Source of the DNA: an uncultured Colwellia sp.
GTDB lineage: Bacteria > Pseudomonadota > Gammaproteobacteria > Enterobacterales > Alteromonadaceae
Length of the DNA: 64,000 nucleotides
Assembly: GCA_913061475.1 (NCBI GenBank)
Contig: CAJXUN010000005.1
Coordinates: 62,001 to 126,000 of the forward strand
Direction of reading: 5' to 3'
In this document: positions 1-8,546 of the stretch, one piece after another
How the letters are laid out: every line of letters starts with the position of its first letter
Position numbering within the stretch: the first letter of the stretch is position 1
Translations under genes and position numbers: made by a program
Notes under the pieces: generated by a model
The model's input: only the letters and a program-made list of their open reading frames with translations
Told to the model about the DNA's origin: nothing
Databases searched by the model: none

Positions 1-1596
1 TTTGTTCGAAGGACTGGTTTCAAATATTTGGCCACCAAGATTATCTGAATTGACTAGTCTTTCTCCTGAATGGAGCTCGCCGGTGGTGCCATCGGCATTT
101 ATATCAAAACTTTCATCTGGATCGAATATTTTAAGGGTATTTTTGGACGCAGAGCGTATGTGATACCAATGATGTTTAGTATTGTCATCATTAAACCTAA
201 TCCTTGCGCCTGCATGTGAAATTACTTCTGTCTTTCGACTGATAAGAAATGAGTTTGCGTCTTCATACCGACGACTAATACCTTCTCCAGCTAAGAAAAC
301 AGCAAAAGCGGCATCTCGGCTCCAATCTGAGCGCATTGATACAATGCCTGGACCATTGAAGTACATGGCGGTTGGATTTTCTTTAGGAGGCGATGATGAA
401 AGCTGATCATCAAAGTAAATAAGTTCCCAAAACATGCCGTTATAGGGGGCTCGACAATTTTCTCGTTGAACGCCATTAAGCGCATAGTATTGCATTTTTT
501 CGTCTTGATATAGGGATGCTAATAACGCCGTGGTGTTTTTATTCGGCTGGCGTATGCCGCTTGTTTGTGTATTCCATATTTGCGCCGATGCATGAGTTGA
601 CGTTTGTGCTTTTCTGCAAAATGCCTTATTAGGATAGTATATAAACGTGTGTGGTACTTCCATATTTTGATAGAAGGTCGCTCTATACTTATCATGCAAA
701 GCTTCGGAAAATCGCGTGCTACCAGTCAATACAAAGTGCTGAAGTAGTAAGTTTATACTGTAGGACTCTTCTGCTGCATCGTAACCAATATTATCATACA
801 TCCCACCCTGACTTCCTGGTAGCGCGATATTATGTTTGGCATCACCAGCTATACGGTTTTCAATCTGCCAAAAATAGCCATCTTCTGATAATTGTTGTGC
901 AACTACGTTAAGATAATTTTTTGCATTAAAAGGGAATAGCGTGGTATCTTTATTCTTTTCCAGCTCTGTATCTGCAAAGATCGCGGCATAAGCGAAAGCA
1001 GGTGCGACTCTGATGGCGTCATGATAGCCCCATTGTGCTGTTAGCTCACCGTTAGATTGCTTGACAGAACCTGCATACCAAGGTGCTTCAGAGCTGGCAA
1101 CTCTATCCATTATGTTTTGTTTTACTTCTATCGGTAACTCTTCGAACATAATGTCTATAGCATACAATTCAGTTAAGTTCGGTACGCCAGATTTCGGCAT
1201 ACGAGCTAAAAAATTATTTTTATAAACAGGATCTCCAGTTGCTTGGTAAATAAGCGCTAAATTTACTAAATCAACCGGGACACCATTGTCTTCTGACTGT
1301 TTAATTAAATTGAACCATCGAGAGTAGGGTTCTCTTGCACTATCGCCATACATACGACTAATAGTTAACTCAAGCCTTTCTTTGTCCAATAAAACACGTG
1401 GACGGCTAGAGCGATGCCATACATCCGGTGCTTTTGCATCATTAATTGGTGCGATAACCGGTATTGTTTTTGCGGTGTTATCAGGTTGAGTTTCAGTGAC
1501 TGTAGAAGCTGATTTTTCACCGCAGGCGAGAGTAAATATGCTGATTATGAGAAAAAGCAATATTGGGAATTTTTTTTTGATTTGCGCTATTGTCAT
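1..1596 (-). CDS. Heparinase II/III-like polysaccharide lyase lipoprotein (partial, runs off the left edge)
   Basis: Reading the minus strand from the ATG at 1596 gives 532 codons without a stop, so the gene continues beyond the window. The N-terminus is a lipoprotein signal with a lipobox ending TLAC (Cys at about residue 25), placing it in an envelope membrane. An alpha-helical region follows, then a stretch typical of the heparinase II/III C-terminal domain: FNGPG, SMRSDW, and a DANSF motif followed by a histidine (about residues 415-465). Families with this fold cleave uronic-acid polysaccharides. It starts 39 bases after the exosortase stop and appears to be the last visible gene of that operon, so it probably trims or releases the exopolysaccharide made by the locus. 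The substrate cannot be deduced. The family call is by motif resemblance only; the open frame itself is certain. Confidence 0.8.
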   Translation of the reverse strand, partial: MTIAQIKKKFPILLFLIISIFTLACGEKSASTVTETQPDNTAKTIPVIAPINDAKAPDVWHRSSRPRVLLDKERLELTISRMYGDSAREPYSRWFNLIKQSEDNGVPVDLVNLALIYQATGDPVYKNNFLARMPKSGVPNLTELYAIDIMFEELPIEVKQNIMDRVASSEAPWYAGSVKQSNGELTAQWGYHDAIRVAPAFAYAAIFADTELEKNKDTTLFPFNAKNYLNVVAQQLSEDGYFWQIENRIAGDAKHNIALPGSQGGMYDNIGYDAAEESYSINLLLQHFVLTGSTRFSEALHDKYRATFYQNMEVPHTFIYYPNKAFCRKAQTSTHASAQIWNTQTSGIRQPNKNTTALLASLYQDEKMQYYALNGVQRENCRAPYNGMFWELIYFDDQLSSSPPKENPTAMYFNGPGIVSMRSDWSRDAAFAVFLAGEGISRRYEDANSFLISRKTEVISHAGARIRFNDDNTKHHWYHIRSASKNTLKIFDPDESFDINADGTTGELHSGERLVNSDNLGGQIFETSPSNK

Positions 1597-1635
1597 CGTG
1601 TGGTGAAGCCTCAAGGTAATTAAGCTATTGTTCTA

Positions 1636-3027
1636 CTATGGGCACCAAATAACTTTCAATGACATTTTATCTTTATCATCAAATAAGTAGCTAATTTCAA
1701 ATAGCTTGGCGATATATTTATTTGTCATTTTATAATCAGCATACTGATACCAATAATATAATTCAGCAATATCTTTTTTGTATCTCGCACTTAATTTTAA
1801 TGATTTTGTTGCTATTGCCTCGCCATTAATTTGAATGCTTTTATCTGTGCTTGCTATCGTAGAATAATATTCGCTACTAATAACCTCTTTATATGGTAAA
1901 ACATCATCGCCAGGCACAACAAAGTTATATGTCCTAGTTATTAAATGACATTTTTTATTAGCAACATCTTGTGATTCTATCGTTTCGGAGAAACTGCCGA
2001 ATGAAGACAGTAACTTTGAGCTATCGAGCACGTTAGTTGCCGGACTTTCAATAGTAACCGGTAAAGCGATAGATAATTTTTTAGCGGTGATTAGTGTCAT
2101 TAGTATCAAAACAGTTATAACAACGGCCATTTTAATTAACATCATTTTGTTGATAGATAACACTTTAAACTGTGTAAGCTTAGGTGACGCTTTCTCAAAA
2201 GAATAGCGCTTAGTTAAATAATTTAAGAGTAATATTACACCACTTATAACGATAAAAAACAGCACAAACCCGTAATTGTCATGCTCAGTCATCAGTGGAC
2301 TTTTCATCTCTGACCAATAGCCAATATAGATCAAGCCAAGTACTCTGATCCAGTTAGTAATAATACCAAGCGCAATACCCGTTATGATTACTAGTAGCTT
2401 TAATCGCCATGAAATATTTTCTCCATGCACAGCGTAAACCGCTAATGCGAAGCCAATTTCAAAATAGCGGATGCCAGAACAGCCTTCAGCGACGACGATG
2501 ACACCGAATGGGGTTTCAATGTAGTTATTATAAATAAAAACTGTTAGATCGCTAAAGCCTAGGAAAAATGTTACCGCCTGGGTGGTCAAGTCGACAAAGA
2601 AAGTATTGGAAAACTCCCAAAAAGGCACCGCGAATAGCAAAAAAAGTAAAGGAAAAGAGATGTGTTTTACATAATTAAAGCCCAATATATAGCATATTAT
2701 GGTTAACCATAAAAAATATAACCCAAATTGTTGAAAAATAAGGATATCTAAAAATAAAGACACTTCAATGAGAATGGATAATAAGATAACCACGAGCAGC
2801 AAGTAATGCCGGTTTTTATCTTTTTTATATGAGAAACTGCGAGATAATCTAAATATTTCAAAAATAACAATGGCAAATATTAAAAACCCATGCCCTAGTG
2901 ACTCATCAAATTTACTCCATTTATCAATGTAAGAGTTGGCCGTGGCAGGAAAAAAATAGCAGAGCACAAGTAAAAATATCAGTGTCGCACTAGGATATAG
3001 CAACTGCTTTAATGAGCTTAATGTCAT
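1636..3027 (-). CDS. xrtA: Exosortase (XrtA-like) with a short EpsI-like C-terminal part
   Basis: Multi-pass inner-membrane cysteine transpeptidase that recognises PEP-CTERM tails. About eight to nine hydrophobic segments fill residues 10-270. The exosortase signature is intact: Cys183 in EGCSGIRY, Arg228 in NWIRVLG and His249 in the TEHDNYG stretch. After a last membrane segment near 295-315, residues 320-463 form a periplasmic tail with a YYWYQ motif like the EpsI (DUF3485) partner usually found fused or adjacent in exosortase A systems; this version looks short for EpsI. The start lies 2 bases after the deacetylase stop, indicating translational coupling. The expected substrate in view is the PEP-CTERM protein at 6.7-7.5 kb. 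The exosortase call is strong; the XrtA subtype rests on the neighbouring deacetylase and TPR lipoprotein. Confidence 0.92.
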   Translation of the reverse strand: MTLSSLKQLLYPSATLIFLLVLCYFFPATANSYIDKWSKFDESLGHGFLIFAIVIFEIFRLSRSFSYKKDKNRHYLLLVVILLSILIEVSLFLDILIFQQFGLYFLWLTIICYILGFNYVKHISFPLLFLLFAVPFWEFSNTFFVDLTTQAVTFFLGFSDLTVFIYNNYIETPFGVIVVAEGCSGIRYFEIGFALAVYAVHGENISWRLKLLVIITGIALGIITNWIRVLGLIYIGYWSEMKSPLMTEHDNYGFVLFFIVISGVILLLNYLTKRYSFEKASPKLTQFKVLSINKMMLIKMAVVITVLILMTLITAKKLSIALPVTIESPATNVLDSSKLLSSFGSFSETIESQDVANKKCHLITRTYNFVVPGDDVLPYKEVISSEYYSTIASTDKSIQINGEAIATKSLKLSARYKKDIAELYYWYQYADYKMTNKYIAKLFEISYLFDDKDKMSLKVIWCP

Positions 3028-3029
3028 AT

Positions 3030-3917
3030 TTAAAATTTACCCGATGCGATATCTGTCCACTTGCCAAGCGTTGGATAGGTTTTTTCTAGGTGCACATTGG
3101 CTAAGGTATCAAATTGATATACCTGACAAAGCTTAGTTAATTTAGCGAGTGCGCCATGTTGGTTGACTCTATGACGGAAGTTTGATTTTGCATTACTTTT
3201 TATCTTGGGTTGCTTTGGATCATATTCCCAAGGATGGGTGTAAAAGTTAATATAGTCGAGTTGATTTTTCGACTTCTTAAGTATGCTATTAAATAAGAAG
3301 TAGGGTAATAACCTGAAATAACCACCACCGCCCGCAGGCACTATTTTGTTGCGATATTTCGCTGTAGATACCGGTATTTCTAACAAGCCGTTTTCAAGGA
3401 AGTAAGGCGTTCTTGGGGCATTAGGTACACCATATAAATCGTGCGCAATTGGATAGGTACTTGAGCTATAGAGATAACCCGCATTGTAAATTTCATCATG
3501 AGCCCATTCATTGTCGGCAGTAATTGAAAAACAAGGGGCTCTGTAACCATTGACAGGTGCTGCAGTTAAGTCCTCCAATAAGGACTTGGCATCTGTTATA
3601 TCGACCGAAAATGCTTTTTGTGTTTGCTTTGTAATGTGTTGATGATTAAAACCATGGCTGGCAATTTCATGTTTTTTATCTGCAATTAGTTTTACCAACT
3701 TAGGATGATTTTTAGCGATATATCCTAAAATAAAAAAAGTCGCTTTGACCTGTTTTTCTTCAAGTAAATCTAGCAACAACTGCATTTGGTATTCAATTCT
3801 ACTTGGATAATCTCCCCAAGTAGATGCCTTTATATTATTTGCAAATGCTTCAACCTGAAAGTACTCTTCAACATCAATGGTTAAAGAGTTATTTTCTTTA
3901 TTATTTATTTCTTGCAC
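3030..3917 (-). CDS. XrtA-system polysaccharide deacetylase (NodB fold plus DUF3473)
   Basis: A 295-residue carbohydrate esterase family 4 protein of the type found in exosortase A exopolysaccharide loci. Visible motifs are TIDVEEYFQVE near the N-terminus (catalytic Asp region), ATFFILG, the metal-binding SHGFNH (residues about 88-93), RAPCFS, and the late HPWEYD histidine motif. The C-terminal part (after about 200) matches the DUF3473 extension. No signal peptide is seen, so it probably acts on the cytoplasmic side or needs another route out. It likely removes acetyl groups from the locus exopolysaccharide or a precursor. It lies 18 bases after the TPR lipoprotein stop and 2 bases before the exosortase, in one operon. 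Confidence 0.92.
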   Translation of the reverse strand: MQEINNKENNSLTIDVEEYFQVEAFANNIKASTWGDYPSRIEYQMQLLLDLLEEKQVKATFFILGYIAKNHPKLVKLIADKKHEIASHGFNHQHITKQTQKAFSVDITDAKSLLEDLTAAPVNGYRAPCFSITADNEWAHDEIYNAGYLYSSSTYPIAHDLYGVPNAPRTPYFLENGLLEIPVSTAKYRNKIVPAGGGGYFRLLPYFLFNSILKKSKNQLDYINFYTHPWEYDPKQPKIKSNAKSNFRHRVNQHGALAKLTKLCQVYQFDTLANVHLEKTYPTLGKWTDIASGKF

Positions 3918-3935
3918 TAGATCAAAAACCTTAAA

Positions 3936-6539
3936 TTATTTATTTAACGCTTGTTTAATTTTATTGTCAGTATCTACAATAGCAGGGTGGTTAGGTGCTA
4001 TTTTTTTTGCTTGTTCAATGTACTTTTTAGCTTCAGTGAAGTCACCCGATTCATATAACAACCACGCAAAGTTGTTTAGCGCTATTAAATTTGTACTGTC
4101 ATAGGCAATTATTTCTTCGTACTGCGCCATAGCTTTATTTTTATCATGCTTGTTTAACTCATTCGCATAATAAATTCTATTTGCTTTATCATTCGGATTG
4201 TCTGCAAAATACTTTTCCATATCAGCCAATGCATCATCGACTTGATTAAGTTTTAATTTACTCTCAAAAATGAATGATATTAATTTTCCGTTTGCTGTTT
4301 TATTAAAGCTTTCAGTCAATAATGGTAGGGCTTTTACATATTGCTTCGAGAAATAGTACGCTTTACCTTTAATGCCTTGCACTATCGGATGTTGTTGTTG
4401 CTCCGCTGACAGCGATTCTATATATGAAATAGTCTCTAACGCTTTATTATCGAATAAATGAAAGTTGGCTAATATCAGGCCTATTTGAGTGTTATCAGGA
4501 TTAGCTTGTTTTAATTTTTCAAATGCCGCAACTGATGCTTTAATATTGCCTGATTTTTCCAATGCTAGCGCTAATCTTTCAATTAAGCGCTTATTCGGAG
4601 CCCCTTTGGCTAGCTGCTCTTCGTAAACATCTATTGCACGTTCATAAGTCTTATTTTGCATGTAAGCTTCAGCAATTAATAATTTCAACTTAGTGTCATG
4701 CTCTGGTGAATTAACACCTTGCAAGAGCTTAATCGCTTGCTCCGGCTGTTTTACAAGTAAATACGATTGCGCAAGCATCAGTCTTTCTTGCATGTTCTTT
4801 TCATAATTTGAGTATAGTTTTTCGAACTTGGGTAAGGCCTCTGATAACTTATTAAGTTTTTCTTGTGAAAGTAAATAGCCTTGCAATGCACTAAAGTTAA
4901 ATTTATTCACCTCAAGCACTTTATTGAATGCACTTAATGCTTTTTCAAAATTTTGATTGATAAAGCTATCTCTAGCAAAGTAAATATTTGCCAATTCATT
5001 ATTTGGCGCAAGGGCTAAAATATCGTTATATAACTTTATGATTTTGTTTTGGTCTATGTCGGCTTGTTTCTTTTCAATTTCTATTAGCAAAAATTTATTT
5101 TCTATGTCATTTGGGGATTTAATTGCCCAGGTATTGACATATTCCTCGGCTTTAGTGAGCTCTTTGTTTGCTACTAATGAAGAAATAAGTAACATTTTCA
5201 CTTTAGAAATTTCTTTTTTATCCGCTTGGTTTGCAATCAGTGTATTAAAAGATGCTTCAAGATCTTTAATGCCACTATTATCACCTGATGCCAATTTAAT
5301 TAAGCTAACACTATTCAGTATTTTTTGATTTTTAATCAAGCTAGTATCAATTTTTTGCAACAGCTCTGTGGTTTTTTCTGCTGCGCCTGTTTTGAGTAAC
5401 TCTAAACTTGCGAGCGCAAATAATTCTGAGTTTACTTCTGATGGAGTTGCTTGTGAGTATGCTTCACCTAAAGAGTCTGTATTGCCAAGTCGTAATTGAA
5501 GCGCAACGTATAATTTTGTGATTAGTGGATTATCTGGAAAGGCCAATTTTAAGCTTTGCAGGTTATATAAGGCTTGTTCATCATTGCCTAAGTGGTAATG
5601 AGCGATACTAGCGACTAATTTCGCTTGTGGGCTGGTCAGTCCGGAGTTCAGCGTAGAATTGATATGATTTAAAGCACTTTCAAAATTTTCTTTTTTCAAT
5701 TCGAGTGTTGCTGCAAGTAAGTTAACATATGGCTGGCTTGGATATAGCTTTAACAGTGCATTAACATATAACTCAGCCTTCTCATCATTTTCAGCTTTGA
5801 CATAGCTGTCTGCTAATTTCACCACCAGTAAGGTATGGTTAGGTTTTTTGCTTAAAATGCCTTCAAGTATTTCGGCGGCCTCACTAAATCTTTGTTCTGA
5901 AAATAATGCATTAGCGAGCAAGTTACAGACAATCCAGCGATCAGGGTAGCTCTCACAAGCTGTTGATAGCTCTTTGATTGTGGTCTTAATATCAGTAGGT
6001 TGTTTAAAACTGTTTGCGATGGCAGTATTTATTGTCACTAACTCAGGTATTGCTAGCTCTATAGCTTGCTCTTTTCCTGTTTGAGCAGTTTCAAAGCTTT
6101 CTTGGGTTTTAGTTTGGTTTAAATAAGCTAACGACACTACTGGCGCGAGTTTAGTTTGATTCTCTGGACTTAGTTGCAGTGATGCATCTTCCCAATAACG
6201 GGTAACGCCGACATAATCATCAAGCGCATATAGCGTATTTGTATAAAAATGTGCAACATTGTCATTAGTGACACCTAGCTCAATAGCCTTAGTGTATTCT
6301 TTTTCTGCATCCAGAAAGTTACCTAGTTGGTATTGACTATTTGCCATTAATAATCGAGCATTTTTATTTGCAGGTTCATCTCGGATTAAATTTTTAAGTT
6401 GAATGATAGCTGTATTATAGTTTTTGGCGTTATATTCCTGAGTTGCGTTATCGAGTTGTGCGTTAGGAGAGATTTTATTACAGCCTACAATAAAGAGTAG
6501 CCCGATAAAGATAGCAATACTTCCAGTAACGTTTTTCAT
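3936..6539 (-). CDS. prsT: PEP-CTERM system TPR-repeat lipoprotein (PrsT type)
   Basis: An 867-residue lipoprotein made almost entirely of tetratricopeptide repeats. The ATG at 6539 is chosen because it follows AAAGGG with good spacing and directly begins the lipoprotein signal (lipobox FIVGC); an upstream in-frame ATG at 6584 would put 15 charged residues before it. Repeats of the AxxLYxxGDFTEAKKY kind run to the last residues. PrsT family proteins accompany exosortase A and the deacetylase that follows here, and are thought to scaffold exopolysaccharide assembly or export in the periplasm. It is the first gene of the minus-strand operon prsT-deacetylase-exosortase-heparinase. The assignment rests on architecture and neighbours. 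Confidence 0.88.
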   Translation of the reverse strand: MKNVTGSIAIFIGLLFIVGCNKISPNAQLDNATQEYNAKNYNTAIIQLKNLIRDEPANKNARLLMANSQYQLGNFLDAEKEYTKAIELGVTNDNVAHFYTNTLYALDDYVGVTRYWEDASLQLSPENQTKLAPVVSLAYLNQTKTQESFETAQTGKEQAIELAIPELVTINTAIANSFKQPTDIKTTIKELSTACESYPDRWIVCNLLANALFSEQRFSEAAEILEGILSKKPNHTLLVVKLADSYVKAENDEKAELYVNALLKLYPSQPYVNLLAATLELKKENFESALNHINSTLNSGLTSPQAKLVASIAHYHLGNDEQALYNLQSLKLAFPDNPLITKLYVALQLRLGNTDSLGEAYSQATPSEVNSELFALASLELLKTGAAEKTTELLQKIDTSLIKNQKILNSVSLIKLASGDNSGIKDLEASFNTLIANQADKKEISKVKMLLISSLVANKELTKAEEYVNTWAIKSPNDIENKFLLIEIEKKQADIDQNKIIKLYNDILALAPNNELANIYFARDSFINQNFEKALSAFNKVLEVNKFNFSALQGYLLSQEKLNKLSEALPKFEKLYSNYEKNMQERLMLAQSYLLVKQPEQAIKLLQGVNSPEHDTKLKLLIAEAYMQNKTYERAIDVYEEQLAKGAPNKRLIERLALALEKSGNIKASVAAFEKLKQANPDNTQIGLILANFHLFDNKALETISYIESLSAEQQQHPIVQGIKGKAYYFSKQYVKALPLLTESFNKTANGKLISFIFESKLKLNQVDDALADMEKYFADNPNDKANRIYYANELNKHDKNKAMAQYEEIIAYDSTNLIALNNFAWLLYESGDFTEAKKYIEQAKKIAPNHPAIVDTDNKIKQALNK

Positions 6540-6608
6540 TTCAATCCCTTTAAAAAGATAAAGCCTAATGCGGATATAATACATGATTTTTATTAAACAA
6601 CCATAAAC

Positions 6609-6640
6609 AAAAAGCCAATTGATAGATCAATTGGCTTTTT
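6609..6640 (-). terminator. Strong stem-loop terminator after the PEP-CTERM gene
   Basis: A perfect 15-bp inverted repeat (AAAAAGCCAATTGAT and its complement, separated by two bases) lies between the PEP-CTERM gene and prsT. Read on the minus strand it ends in a T run, so it should end the PEP-CTERM transcript and separate it from the exosortase operon. Confidence 0.85.
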
Positions 6641-6676
6641 TATATTGCGGTGAAAACCCCGCTTAATTTAATGCTT

Positions 6677-7474
6677 TTATTTAGCTTTACGTTTTCTTGA
6701 AGAAGCTAAGCCTAAAAGACCAAGTCCTAAAATAGCAATAGAAGCTGGCTCTGGAACACGTGCTAGACGAGCAAATGTATAAACATTTGTATCAGCATTT
6801 TCAGGTGTCCAAAAACGGTTTGCTGTAATTGGGTTAGTACCCGCTAAATCAGTTGCTGCAAATACTGTTAAGTAGTAATCAAGACCGGCAATTGTTAATG
6901 GAATAACTACCGGGAATGAACCACCATCTACTGTATAGTCAAAGCGATCATCACAGTTAGTACCGTGTGCATGTTGATTTGCATCACCTGCAAAACTTTC
7001 GCCATTGTCAACAGATGCATCTAAGTTACAATAACCTAATGGTCCTGGTATATTTCGAGTTTCTTCGAAATCAATATCAAATTCTGTTGGTATTGTTAAT
7101 GCACCTGGTAGATTAGTTATTTCTAATGAACCGTTGATGACAGCGCTCTTTAACCAAGTGTTTTTATCGCCACCTTGAGCATCAATGTCATTATTCAAAT
7201 GCGTTAAGGTAGAAAGTAGATAGTTAGTATTTAGCAAATCAATATTTTGAGCCGCTTCATCTGTTAAACGTAAGCTACTTTGACCATCACCAGTCGAAAC
7301 ACCCCACGAAATCGATGAAACAGGTCCTACATCTGAGATTGCAATACCGTTACTGTTGCCATCTAAAGCAGTAGTAAAACCACCTGCGCCTTCAATTGTC
7401 AAAAATGAAGCGTTAGCCGCAAGTGACATTGTTGCTACTGCCAAACCGATTGAGAATTTTTTTATTAAGTTCAT
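6677..7474 (-). CDS. THxN-type PEP-CTERM secreted protein
   Basis: A 265-residue exported protein with a signal peptide (KKFSIGLAVATMSLAANA) and a complete PEP-CTERM sorting tail: VPEPAS, a hydrophobic helix ILGLGLLGLA, then SSRKRKAK. A THLNND segment followed by a GSLEITNLPG beta strand fits the THxN family of PEP-CTERM proteins. The start at 7474 is preferred over the ATG at 7498 because AAGGTG sits 7 bases upstream and it directly begins the signal peptide. Exosortase should cleave at the PEP motif and deliver the protein to the outer surface or exopolysaccharide. Its own function is unknown; two cysteines in the middle may form a disulfide. It has a separate sigma-54 promoter and a strong terminator, so it is a single-gene unit. 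Confidence 0.93.
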   Translation of the reverse strand: MNLIKKFSIGLAVATMSLAANASFLTIEGAGGFTTALDGNSNGIAISDVGPVSSISWGVSTGDGQSSLRLTDEAAQNIDLLNTNYLLSTLTHLNNDIDAQGGDKNTWLKSAVINGSLEITNLPGALTIPTEFDIDFEETRNIPGPLGYCNLDASVDNGESFAGDANQHAHGTNCDDRFDYTVDGGSFPVVIPLTIAGLDYYLTVFAATDLAGTNPITANRFWTPENADTNVYTFARLARVPEPASIAILGLGLLGLASSRKRKAK

Positions 7475-7533
7475 TGTTATCACCTTATTACTGTCCATGG
7501 TATTTGAGTTGTGCTTTTAATTGAATGTAATAA

Positions 7534-7549
7534 TGCACCATGTGTGCCA
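7534..7549 (-). promoter_or_regulatory. Sigma-54 (-24/-12) promoter of the PEP-CTERM gene
   Basis: On the minus strand the sequence TGGCACACATGGTGCA matches the sigma-54 consensus: TGGCAC at -24 and GTGCA at -12, with GG and GC exactly 10 bases apart. Transcription would begin near 7523, leaving a leader of about 50 bases before the ATG at 7474. PEP-CTERM genes are known to be commonly controlled by RpoN with the PrsK/PrsR system; no prsK or prsR lies in this window. Confidence 0.75.
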
Positions 7550-7629
7550 TGTTGTTTTTTTTGTTGTTTAACAGGTGGTTATGTTTATCGTTATTACGTG
7601 GCTTGAATTAGGTGTAAAGAAATTTGACA

Positions 7630-8481
7630 TTACTTAGCAACAATTTTTTTCGCAATATGAAACATAACCCGCTGCCCCAATCCGTTATTACCAAAAGGCC
7701 GCCACGTTTTAATAAATTTATTACGATAAGCATCAAAATGTAATCCGTATGGTGCTGCTAATACCGGGCCTCTGTTTAATAGTATTTTCAGGACATAGGT
7801 ACCAGCAATGCCGGCACATAAGTTGACAGCCATTGGTGTTGATGGGCCGCGCTTTTCGATAAAACTGACTTTTGAGTTATCAACAAGGTATGGACGCTGC
7901 AACATGGCAGGGGATAAGCCAATTAAAAACTGAATTAATTGTTCGTCTTCTGATTTACCTGAAAAGCGAAAGTACTGTTCATAGGACATTTTTCCAGGCA
8001 TAAAACAAAGAAAAGCACAGCCCATGCCTAAAGGCGCAGCAGTGACAACAGGGATGTTTTTTTCATAGCATTTTTGGAAGACAATTTTGCGCGCTTCTAA
8101 GGCAAAAAAATCAAGGGCATCAACGTAAATATCAACTCCTGCAAGGAACTCATCGACATTATGGGCAAATATACCTTCAGGAAAAGATTTGATCGTAGAT
8201 TCCGGGTTAATGTCTTTAGCTATGCTTTCCATGACATCAACTTTTTGTTGACCTAAGGTAGACATAAATGCGCCAGATTGACGGTTGAAATTGTGAACTT
8301 CAAAATCATCAAAATCTGAAATATTGAAATTGCTAATACCCAAACGTGCTAACGTAACTAAATGAATGCCGCCAACACCTCCTGCACCGGCAATGGCCAC
8401 CTTCTTATTTTTCAGGATTTGTTGTTCTTCTTCCGTAACCCAGCCTATATTTCTGGAAAATGCTTTCTGGTAATCAAACAT
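7630..8481 (-). CDS. ThiF/E1-like adenylyltransferase family protein
   Basis: A 283-residue protein with the nucleotide-binding GAGGVGG motif (residues 32-38) and the following DFDDFEVHNFNRQ block (56-68), both hallmarks of the ThiF/MoeB/E1 superfamily, which adenylates a C-terminal carboxylate or a small molecule. No CxxC zinc pairs are visible, unlike MoeB or ThiF, and no ubiquitin-like partner with a GG tail is adjacent. A cysteine pair in MGCAFLC is the only nearby candidate for a thioester residue. It lies 65 bases downstream of the PEP-CTERM-associated acyltransferase, probably co-transcribed. Its substrate is unknown; the neighbours suggest a role in making or modifying a small signal or lipid linked to the exosortase system. 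Confidence 0.85.
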   Translation of the reverse strand: MFDYQKAFSRNIGWVTEEEQQILKNKKVAIAGAGGVGGIHLVTLARLGISNFNISDFDDFEVHNFNRQSGAFMSTLGQQKVDVMESIAKDINPESTIKSFPEGIFAHNVDEFLAGVDIYVDALDFFALEARKIVFQKCYEKNIPVVTAAPLGMGCAFLCFMPGKMSYEQYFRFSGKSEDEQLIQFLIGLSPAMLQRPYLVDNSKVSFIEKRGPSTPMAVNLCAGIAGTYVLKILLNRGPVLAAPYGLHFDAYRNKFIKTWRPFGNNGLGQRVMFHIAKKIVAK

Positions 8482-8546
8482 TTGTATTCCTGCTTATTGT
8501 AATTTGAAATTTTTATGTCATATAAACTAAGGCGATGAAAAGTGTA

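Noticed and set aside
182-911. Small plus-strand open frames in the first kilobase
   Set aside because: They are shadows of the long minus-strand heparinase-like frame, which runs uninterrupted from 1596 to the edge and has a lipoprotein signal.
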